Origin: Oryzias latipes
Taxonomy: Eukaryota > Chordata > Actinopteri > Beloniformes > Adrianichthyidae
Direction: 5' to 3'
DNA length: 64,000 bases
NCBI RefSeq assembly: GCF_002234675.1
Contig: NC_019870.2
Location: 2,500,985-2,564,984, forward strand
The position numbers were made by a program, and so were the translations under genes. The notes below the pieces were generated by a model, which was not told the origin of the DNA, made no database searches, and saw only the letters and a program-made list of their open reading frames with translations. Each line of letters begins with the position of its first letter. Within the stretch, counting starts at the first letter, position 1. This document shows positions 12,460 to 21,638 of this stretch, piece after piece.

Positions 12460-13021
12460 GCCGGGAGCGGCTGCCTCGAAACGGGTCGGTAAAGAGGCGG
12501 TGTAGCCGCCGCACCGCAACAAACCCGTGTTTGCTCTTCATGCAAACAAAAGCATCTGCTGCTCCTCATCTGTGGGGAAGGGCTGTTGACCCAAAGGAGC
12601 GGAAACAGCCGTAAACCTTATCCGACGTGGCGAGCACCTTCATTAAAACTCTATTACACAGGGAAATGGCTGCACTCCCGGGAGGGCAGGAAAAACAAGC
12701 GGCCAGAAGAAGAGGAACCCTCGTCTGAGGGGAAGGAACACCGGAGAGAAGTCATGAGGCGAAAGACGGAAATTTATTAGCCTACAGTTTTGCTTGAGTG
12801 AAGAACATTTGTGAAGGACTCTGGTCAAACCACACCTTTGGCAAACAAGAGAAAGCAGCTAGGAACTAAAAAAAAAAAAAAAATGCCAAGTGAGAGTCCA
12901 AGTCCGCAGCTTTGTATGTACAGTAAATAAAATAGGTATAAAATGACTGAACGTGTACGTTTGGCCGGGCCGCTGCTGTCGACAGGTCACATCCGCTGCT
13001 GTAAAAGTGCATATTTGGTCT

Positions 13022-16000
13022 TCACTTCTTCACTTCACCCAGATCATCGATGCTGTCGTCGTCCACCTGAAACCGAGAGAAAAAATAAATCAGATGTCTG
13101 AGCTTCTGCCGGCCCGGCAGGGGCTCGATACGTCCACGTTTCAAGAAAGACTCTGGGTTTTGTCTGTAAAAAGCAGATTTATTTTTCTTGGAAGTTGAAG
13201 ACTCTCCTCCTTTTTCTCAATAATAATAATAATAATAATAATAATGCATTTTATTTGAATCGCCTTTCTTGCCACTCAAGGAAACTGTACATTACAGAAA
13301 ATACAATAAATACATAAAATCAAGACAATAAAATCAGCCAACGGATGGATGGGCAATCATAGCAGAAAGGCAGATTTAAAGAGGTGAGTTTGGAGTCTGG
13401 GTTTACAGACGGGCAGTGAGTCAACGATACGGAGGTCCAGGGGGGAGAGAGCTCCATAGTAGGGGGGGCCGAGCGGCTGAAGGCTCCGCTCCCCATGGTG
13501 GCCAGACGGATGGGGGGGGGTACAGAGAGCTGCAGGGACGAGGACGACTGTAGAGAGCGGGAGGAAGTGTAGATATGGAGAAGATCAGATAAATAAGATG
13601 GAGCCAGGTTATGGACAGCTTTGAAGTCAAAAGAAGAAGTTTAAATTATATTGTGAGTTTGATTAGGAGCCAGTGGAGTTGCTGAAGGGGGGGGGGGGGT
13701 ACGGTGGATGAGAGCGACTGAATTTTGGACCAGTTGGAGTAAACCAAGGAGAAGAGCATTACAGTAATCAAGGCGTGAAGTGACCAGACTATGAACGAAA
13801 AAGGAAGTTGAGTGGATAGTGAGGGGGGGGGGGGGGGGGCAAAGACGATTTAGTCAGTGGAAAATAGGCGGACCGAGTAATTCTGTTAATGTAGCGTGTA
13901 AAGGAGACTGAACTATTAAGAATGACAGCCAGACTCTTTACCTGAGGGGAGGGGGAACTAAAGCAGAGTCAGTGGAGAGCGTGTAATGTGGAACTTTTGA
14001 AACGGTGGATTTAGAGGCAACAAGTAATAGTTCTGTTTTATCACTATTAAGTTTAACAAAGTATTGAGTGAACTAGTTTTTAATTTCAAGTAAGCAGGAG
14101 GTTAAGGGGAGGAGGGTGGGATAGAGAGGAATTGGGTTTGCTGGAGAGGTAGAGCTGGGTGTCATCCGCATAGAATGAAAGTTGATATTGAATTTACAGG
14201 AGATGTTACCAAGTGGAAGGAGGCAAGTGATAAATAAGAGAGAACCGAGAACAGAGCCTTGGGGAACACCGGAAGAGAGAGATGAGGAATTTTAGCTGAA
14301 TGAACTGAGTGGCTCCCTTTGGGTTTTTATTAACGTAGTTAGCTTTGGATTTAGCCATCAGAGATGTTTTACCACAGGTGACTGAGGGGAATGGACTTGG
14401 AACTGGACTGGAGTCAAGTAATAGATGGGTGTGTGGGACAGAATCCAGAAGTTTTTCAAAATAAAAGTTCCTTTAGAATGAAAAATTAAATAAAAAACCA
14501 AAGGTACCTCTTTTTGTCTGCAGCCCCACACCAAGTGACTCATGGACCGCTGCTCATGCAGGCGGAAAATGACTCAACTTCAAGACTCCACACGCGGAAT
14601 TTGTTGTAAAAAAAAGTATAAAACGTTGGACTGACAGCTTGATTTACGACAGCGGTCTCACCTCAGGCCACTTCTCCTGGATGACGTCGATGATATCGTC
14701 TGTAAAATCTCCCTGAATGATGATTTCATCCTCCGCTGTGACTGAGGCACCACAGGAGAACTTCTGCGCGAAGAACCGCTGAGCCTCCTTAAGATCGATG
14801 TCTGCAAACCCGGAAAGTTCAGCATTGAGCTCGGAGCTGCAAAAAAACAAAATCAAAACGAAAAAAAAAAAAACTGCAAAACTCACCGAACGTCGCCAGG
14901 CCGCAAACCCGCGTCACGTATTTCTTCTTGGCTCTGGGGATTTTTGCTATTGTGACTTTCTGAGGCACCGCCTTCTTTTTCTGTTTGATCTGGCCCCTCC
15001 CACCTAAGAGGTGAAAGAAGAGTCAGAGTCACCTGAACATTTGAAGATGGACACACACGAAAGTGTATCCAAAAGGATTTATTTTTTAGAACTGGAGGAG
15101 CAGATTCTTACGGAGCCCCTAAAGGGACATTGAGAACGGGGGAAAGAAAACAATTGAAGTAAAATAAATAAATAAATAAAAAAACTAACTGGTGCTCACC
15201 AGTGAGTAATGGGGGCACACAAGATACCAGTTAGTAATTACCAGGCTGTTTTTTTTAAACTTAAACTTTTTTCTCCCTTCAATGTCCCTTTAGGGGCTCC
15301 ATAGTTTCTTCATATTTGGCGACGTGCCTCTTTTTTGCTTCTTCTTCTCCTCTTCTTCACCAGCAGGGGGAGCTTCTCCAGTGCCGGACTCCTGCTTGGG
15401 GGCTTTTGCTGCTGGACCAGTGGAGCACAAGAGGAAGAGGACGACATTAAAACCCACGGTGACCCTATTCCGATAGGAGCCAGATTTACTGTTAACAGAC
15501 TTTCTCCAGGTGTGGCAGGACTGATCCTGACATCCCAGATGGAGTACAACTTCACATTTTGTTTTATTTTGTGATAAAACACAGTTTATGGATACCACAG
15601 GGATCCCCTCAACCGTTTTAAACGTATCTGTGGCTCAGAGATTCGGAATTTGCAACTAGTAAAGAAAAAGTGAAGGACTTGGTCTTTAATGTACAAATTG
15701 TAATAGCCATTTAAAAACAAGAAATTAATTACAATTTAAAGCTACGAAAAGGTGCGTCAGTCAATAAAATCAAGAGATGACAATGACAAAGGAGTGTTAA
15801 ACTGATCATCAATGCCTAAGTGGCGTTAATTACCCCACCCCATCCCCTTTTGACCAGTCCTCACTCGACTTCCCCCCCTCTGACAAGGTAATTTATTTTT
15901 AAAAACAACACTTTTTTTCAAAATGGTGGCTTTTCTGTTAGTTTTATCTCCATAGCAACCATTTATTTTCTGGTTGTCTGGTTTGGCAAACAGGTTTATG

Positions 16001-17327
16001 TCATTTTTTTTAGAGGAATCTGTTAAAAGAATTTTTTGGATTTCTTTGGCATCCGAGTTTTTTTTTTTTTTTTTGTTTGCTTGTTTTCTTTAATCACGCT
16101 CAAATTTCTGATGTGTTTATATGGTAAGTTATGCTGTTTTGTTCAGCTTATTCCAGGAATTCAAAGAGAAAGTATTCCGGTAAAAAATACGAGAGAAAAA
16201 CTGGAACGCCACTTTTGGCGTTTAAAAATCCACAACTTTTAAATCAAACATTTTTTCCCCAAGTAGCTTCCCAATGATGCTTCAGGAGTCAGGAGGCGAT
16301 GAATTGGAATTACCCAAGAGGAGTTTAAATTGATAGGCGGGTCTAAAGGTGATTTCTCTTTTTACATTCAAGATGGTGGCCTTTTCCTGAGGTCAGAGGT
16401 CAACGCAACTTTGGTCGTGGTGCTTTCAGCTGAGTTTCAGGCTTGCTGTCCAGACCAACACCTGGATCAAGTGGGTTCCAGAGTGGTATGGAACGGAAGC
16501 AGGAGAGCGGCCACTCTAGCAGTAGAAACTCTGCCGTTTGCAGATGACACGATCGTCTTTTCCTCATCAGCCCTCAACCTCCAGCTCAGTGTGGGAAGGG
16601 TGAGAACCAGCACCTCCGAGTCTGAGGCCTCTTCCCTGTTAGGATGGAGTCGGGACACGTCTGCTCTGACGGACGGATGCATCCGCATCGCTGGAGTATG
16701 AAGACAGCCTGAGGACAGCCATGAGCTGTGGAACAAAGCTGCATCTGTCCTCCACACTGAGGACAGGAAAACTACTCCATCAGCTTCTAACGAAAGCACA
16801 ATGGCGTTTTGACCAGAAGAGTCCTCCAGAAGGGGAAGAGGAGGAGAGCGGAGGTCCAGGTTTCCTTACAGCCTCCACAACTCAGACCCGAATAAGCAGT
16901 AAACGGACGAAGTTCCACTTTGTCATTATATCAACATTATGGGAGAAATGGAGATCTTGGGAGAAACTTACCAACAGTCATCCTGGCAAAAACGTCGGGA
17001 AAATTCTTCTCTAGCCACTGCCTGCACTTGGCCGGCTCGGGCATGTACTCGCAGTACTGTGCAGAAGAACACAGATGGTTTGACGCCACGTCTGTCAGGG
17101 AAAAACACGAGCGCCGCATAAACGGAAACTCACCTCTGTTGGTAAGGAACAAACTGCAGGAAGAAAGGGGAAGCGGGATCAAAACCTCCAAGTAAACTCT
17201 GAGAAAAGCTGCGATAAATAAAAGCTCTTTGGACCGTACCTCCACAGTAAAGAACTTTCAGGGGGTACTTTGAATCCGGGTCAGCTGTTCCATGTTCTGA
17301 CCCAGGTTCCATTTCAGTAGTAGCCAT
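13022..17327 (-). CDS. denr: Density-regulated re-initiation and release factor (DENR)
   Basis: DENR pairs with MCTS1 to drive re-initiation after uORFs and recycling of 40S subunits in the cytoplasm. Seven coding exons: 17240-17327, 17134-17153, 16972-17056, 15328-15411, 14887-15003, 14662-14801, 13022-13066. Total 579 nt, 192 aa plus stop; human is 198 aa. The N-terminal zinc cluster is Cys28, 31, 38, 47, with the same 3-7-9 spacing as human. A Lys/Glu-rich linker ([20 protein letters not shown]) follows, then the SUI1/eIF1-like domain ([59 protein letters not shown]) ending [13 protein letters not shown]. The ATG follows a 5' UTR acceptor. Introns contain an L2 LINE, a TA-flanked MITE and a LINE relic. 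Splicing oddities are listed separately. Confidence 0.96.
13217..13245. repeat. (AAT)n microsatellite at LINE 3' tail
   Basis: About nine tandem trinucleotides abut the 3' end of the minus-strand L2 element, as expected for a simple-repeat LINE tail. Confidence 0.85.
13217..14285 (-). mobile_element. L2-clade LINE, 5'-truncated and decayed
   Basis: Lies in the last denr intron. Read on the minus strand it encodes [13 protein letters not shown] near 14,275, then [29 protein letters not shown] and a C-terminal [19 protein letters not shown] with [17 protein letters not shown]. These are the reverse transcriptase and C-terminal signatures of L2/Maui elements. Stops, frameshifts and G-runs interrupt it. 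The left (3') end runs into (AAT)n at about 13,217-13,245. Confidence 0.8.
15111..15301. mobile_element. TIR element (MITE) copy 1, 191 bp, TA duplication
   Basis: Terminal inverted repeats of about 22 bp (left CGGAGCCCCTAAAGGGACAT; right is its complement with a terminal mismatch) are flanked by TA at 15,109-15,110 and 15,302-15,303. The TA duplication suggests Tc1/mariner-type mobilisation. The interior holds actaactggtgctcaccagt and ataccagttagtaat, the seed of the array in the copy at 33,945. It lies in denr intron 4, ending 24 bp inside the GC donor. Confidence 0.85.
15327..15328 (-). other. denr: denr predicted GC donor (GC-AG intron)
   Basis: The exon must end AGA-G to join GT-GGG-AGG at 15,003 and encode KRGGRGQ. 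The intron then begins GCACGT, matching the GC-donor consensus GCAAGT at all but one base. A GT donor lying 30 nt upstream within the exon (GCTG then GTGAAG) is also in phase, but would delete the conserved [10 protein letters not shown] stretch. Confidence 0.65.
16510..16700 (+). pseudogene. non-LTR reverse transcriptase fragment
   Basis: The plus frame reads [20 protein letters not shown] then [11 protein letters not shown]. This resembles the FADD box and following SKSEA motif of fish Rex/CR1-like LINEs (FADDVVLLASS..DLQLSL, ..ISTSKSEA). It lies in a denr intron and is short and degraded. Clade is uncertain. Confidence 0.5.
17134..17153 (-). CDS. denr: denr 20-nt microexon (VCSLPTE)
   Basis: The sequence between ..ttcttcctgcag and gtgagt is 20 nt. 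With the G carried from exon 1 it encodes VCSLPTE, joining TyrCysGly to TyrCysGluTyrMet. It supplies Cys31 of the zinc cluster. Flanking introns are only 86 and 77 bp. Without it the frame shifts. Confidence 0.9.
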
Positions 17328-17689
17328 GACTAATTATCTGCAGAGAAAACAAATGCTAAAATTAGTCTGGAAAGCTATTGACTCAAAGAAAAATACTTTG
17401 TAAGTCTTCAAATCCTGACTTTGTGTGTTCAAATGTCAGTTCACCTTCAAAGAATCTCAATCAATAACCCAAATTAAAAGGAAAACAGTGTTCATACGCT
17501 TTTAAGATGAGTTGAAGACCCACTTTTAGGAAAATTCGGTTTTTAAAAAGTTCTTGTGGAATTTCTCTGATGACGACGGACTTAAAGAAAATAATTTCAT
17601 TTCTGACTATTTAATAATGAAATTATGAATCAGATGAAAAAAAAGACGTTTTTATATTTTGTTTACGGATCACAAGCTCTGCTCCATTC

Positions 17690-17975
17690 TGATGAATCCA
17701 CCTGCAGACAAATAGATCCGTGAACGTCTTTGTTTTCCTCGTCTAAAATGGAAACTGGATCTAATGTACGGCTGGATAGCTCTGATGTTGGTCGCCATTT
17801 TTGTTGCACCAGTAATGCTAGCTTGGGTTTGTGAGGGGCTGTAAGCTAGCGGGAGAGTGTCAACAATGGGATGATGGGATATCAGTGGAGGCTTCCTTCT
17901 AGGACCAACAGTCCCCGCCCACAACTCAAAGGGGAATTTCTAATGAACTCCTGCCGCTCTGCGAAATTTTTTTCA
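17690..17975. repeat. interspersed repeat family C, copy 2
   Basis: Shares gaggggctgtaagctag, ccccgcccacaactca and tctaatgaactcctgccgct with the copies at 0.7 and 43.8 kb. Upstream of denr. Non-coding. Confidence 0.6.
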
Positions 17976-18135
17976 ATTCAATTTTATTTGCATAGCCCAA
18001 ATTCACAACAACAGTCGTCTCAATGGGCTTCGTGCCGGTAATTGTAAAGTGAACATACAATCAAAAGGATCATAAAAGCATAGAATTCAATTGGAGAATA
18101 CTAAACTAGTACTAATACTAGATGAAAATATAGTT
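17975..18135. repeat. common teleost interspersed repeat fragment
   Basis: Contains caattcaattttatttgca, tagcccaaattcacaac and gtgccggtaattgtaaag, a repeat I recognise as widespread in fish genomes. Class not assigned. Confidence 0.5.
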
Positions 18136-19270
18136 GGAGTAGGATTTTAAGGCAAAGAGATTCCCAACCAAGTATTGAAGATGGACATATTATTTGGAAA
18201 ATACTTTATTTCGATTTGATTAGAATCTTGATTTTTGCTTAACTGGAAGTAAGTGGTGATTTCTCCAGAGTATGCTAAATTTCTGAAATCCTGTTTTTGA
18301 GGGTTTTATGAGCTGGAACCATAAATGAGGTAAAAATAAACACTTAGAGGGCCCTGACGCTATATTCTATGAAAGTAGATTTTTTTTTTGGTAATAGAAT
18401 AATGAAGATAAATATACTTTGCCACGATATTCTCATTTTGTGGTGAGAAGGGACAGTATGTCTCACTACAGCTAACATTTATTATACAGGTGCTTAAAGT
18501 TTGATTATTTAACCTTTAAGAATATTGTTAGATATGAAGTCAGAATGTACTAACCTGTACATTCTGGAAGGATTATTTTCAAAATCATCTAACAGGAAAA
18601 CAATATTCTTTCCTGTAATTATGGAGAAACCTCTTCACAATTAATGCTATTGCTAGCAGCCTCTTAGGACTCCTACCTTTGGAATTAAAGATTAAACACG
18701 GGGAATCCAAACAATTCAAAAACCATCTGCCACGTGAAATGGGTCTTTTTCCTTTACTGGGAGTTTTGTAATTTAACTTAAGGCCGAAGTAGACCAACCT
18801 TATGCAAAAAAAAGCTAGCCTGAGCGCGCAAAAACGTCGTCGTGATGGTGTTTTTGTCTGTGTTTTCAAAGAAATCTGACAAGAAAAGAAGTAAAACGAA
18901 CACAAACTCATCTTGTGTACTTTTCCTGACTCAACTGCGTCGACTACAACGCAAACCCTAGTGAAATGAGAGCCCTTAGAGACCGCTTCCAGAGGCTCCC
19001 ATTCACCACTTGATTACCCAGCTGTCACCGTTAGCCTAGCTTAGCGCGACGATCTTACCCAGAAGTCTGCGCGCATAAAACACATTTTACACTGAAAAGA
19101 AACACCCATCAACCTACCTCACACAGTTTTATCTAGATTTCCCGTATTTTCCCGAATAGGCCTCGTTGCATTATTAACTGTAGTTTGATTATTTAGTACA
19201 ACATTCTCAATGTAAAAGGTTTGGCTCGCGTACTGTCAGCACGCCTCGCGGAGCTTCGTGGTTGAGTTAT
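18136..19270 (-). promoter_or_regulatory. denr: denr upstream region with possible non-coding first exon
   Basis: The denr ATG exon follows a tctctgcag acceptor in its 5' UTR, so a non-coding exon must lie upstream. A minus-strand donor with intron start GTAAGATC at 19,058 follows a CpG-bearing segment (19,059 to about 19,260, with gcgcgca and cctcgcgg) and is a plausible first exon and promoter. The remainder, 18,136-19,050, shows no gene. Confidence 0.3.
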
Positions 19271-20754
19271 TACAGCGCTGGAAGTGCTGCAGCGCCACCT
19301 GGTGCTTCGGAGGTTAACTCATTTGCCTATAAACTAAAAAAATGCTAACTTGCAGGTGTCATTATTTATTAATGTTTTGTTACAAACTTTTTATTTCAGA
19401 AAATTAAAACAGATTGACAGATTTTATGTCATTTTTTGTTTATTGTTGGAGAACCTCACCTTGCTCAGAGTTGAAAATGATCTTTTGCAGATAACAGTGA
19501 ACAGAAATGTTAATTATGGGTATTGTCCCTGTTCAAATCATTGTTTATAAAAAATCCAGTGCTGCTCAGCAGGTGAGGCCGGGTCAAATCCGGTCGGTGT
19601 AATTTTGAAGTATTTTTGTAGTAATGGTTTTAAGAAACACGGGGTTACCATTGGTGTAAAGATCACTTTTCTATTTTCATCATTCATTTTTTTACTTCAT
19701 TTTGGAAGAAGTGTTCTCTTATTTCGAAAATAAATGTTTTGTTTCCGCTGATGACGTCAAACGTTCTTTTTTTTTTTAAATCTCCATGAAATTGTCTTTT
19801 CTTCTTTTCCCTTTTTTTCGTGACTCTTTTAGAAAATCAAGTGAAGATGAGCAGCTGGAGCCGGTGAAGGACAAATAACTTCATTCTTTGCTGTGGGAAG
19901 TTTTTTAACATAGTTGGACTATTTAGAAAAGTATTTTAAATAGTTGAAACAAGAGCGGGAAGGAAGGCTGGATGTGAGGTCGCACGCGGACGCTGAATTC
20001 GGTGAAAAAGAGGGAAAACGGACGGAAGTGATGGCTGACAGAGGAAAACCTTCAGAAGGAAAGGCAGTCCGCTCCCTCTGGTCAAAGGGTAAAACAGTTT
20101 CTATCGGGTTAGTTATGAATGTTGACTGTATATCACAGAGGTCTGCAATCTCTAACACTAAGAGACATTTGGTCCAGTTTTTAACCCAGTTCAACCTCAG
20201 TGTTTGGAAAAATACACTTCATTTATGTCTTTGTGGCATTAAAGCCCTCATTTATAACGTGTAGCTTTGAAACATTCACAACAACTTATTTATCACGGTC
20301 ATTTGTTTTTCCTCTAACTTTAACTTGACAGCAGTAACGTTCAAGTTCCTTTCAAATTAAAGCACATCCGGTGTCAAATGTCCTGGTGCAAAAATATGAG
20401 AAGATCAAACATGGTGACTTTGGGGTTTCTTCATCCTTTTTTCCTTATATTGGCAAAATTAAACTGGACAACCTCTGTGTAGAACCCCTTTTAAAAAGAT
20501 CTAAACATGTAAATGTAATTATACAGTTTAGAACAGCAACTACACACTGTTGTGCAGCAGATGATAACAATTTGAGCTTTTAGCTCATTCTAAGAATAAA
20601 TCAGTTGATTAAACACTTTACTATCATTCCTGAACCACAAACCCATCACTTATTTCAAATTGTTTGCAGTTTTCATCAAAATCAAAAGGCCACGATGCAG
20701 GAATAATAGAGTTACTAGTGGCTCCAGAGCCTCAGGTTGCAGACCTGTGGTATA
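19271..20754. other. denr-ccdc62 intergenic stretch, nothing recognised
   Basis: AT-rich DNA between the divergent genes. Short open frames at 19,944-20,264 and elsewhere have no recognisable motif or splice support. It may contain the ccdc62 promoter. Confidence 0.4.
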
Positions 20755-21365
20755 TGAGAACTGGACTGAGTGACCCCGCCCCTCGCGTTCCAAACAGGAA
20801 GTAGCCGCTGGCTCCAAGAAGCCCAAATCCCCTAGACTTCTATAGAGAATTAATCAACTGTTACCGTTCTCAGTCATTCTATTGGTCAGACTGAACATTC
20901 TTGTTTTTTCACTTTTAAGTGGACTCCCAACAAGCTCACGCCTGATTGGCGAGAGTGGTTGCCATAGGAACGTTGACTCAGACCCACTCAAACCAATCAC
21001 TGCTTTACTGATAATTTCCGGCTCCGACACGGTGGCGCCACTATTGTAAAATCGCTGCTGAAATGGACGCAGGTTGCTGAAGGTGGAAGTAACAATTTTC
21101 TATGGATGACATCACATTTAGTCACTCAGGGGTCAGAGCCAGCATTTCTATGGCAACCAGTCAGAAGTGAGCTTGTTGGAGGGCACACCCCTACCACTCT
21201 TAAGCAGCTACACATAATCTGTCAATCAAATGTTTTGGCCGTGGGGGGCCAGCAGGCTCCGCCTACTTTTAGTTCTCAATAGAAGTCTAAAAGATTTTGG
21301 CTTCTGGGAGCCAGCTGGAACTTGTTATTTGGAACGGCAAAGGGGAGGGGCCACTCAGTTCACTT
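20755..21365. repeat. long-armed inverted-repeat element, family B copy 1
   Basis: The left end (ctgagtgaccccgcccctc, gttccaaacaggaagt, ctggctccaagaagccc) recurs inverted at the right end (gggagccagctgg, tttggaacggcaaagg, aggggccactcag). The similarity extends inward over about 200 bp per arm (caacaagctcac, ggttgccatag). The whole is a fold-back element of about 610 bp. Related copies lie at 55.8 and 57.4 kb. Confidence 0.7.
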
Positions 21366-21638
21366 CCTAAGATAAACAGTCCAAGGTTTTGAAGAACAGC
21401 TCTGATGGGGGAGGAGCTTCAGAAACTGACCATCCAGTCATGACTGTTTCAGACGTCGCCGCTCAGCTTTGGCACAGCACTCCTGTCAAACAGGTCAGTG
21501 ACTCTCTCCTCAAACTGGAAGAGGTCTGAAGTTTCAAACATTTCTCCAGGGGCCTTAAAAACATTTGAATTCAATATCTTAATTTGCACAAACATACTTT
21601 TTCAGAGGAGCGTTGGGTCCGGTCAGCCGTCAGGGCCG

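Noticed and set aside
11495-12492. Open frames of about 280 and 270 codons overlapping the GPCR
   Set aside because: Other-frame and antisense shadows of the GC-rich hcar1 coding exon; sequence is low-complexity and resembles no family.
16330-16701. 123-codon plus-strand frame in the denr intron as a gene
   Set aside because: Its only recognisable part is a LINE FADD box; the rest is non-conserved.
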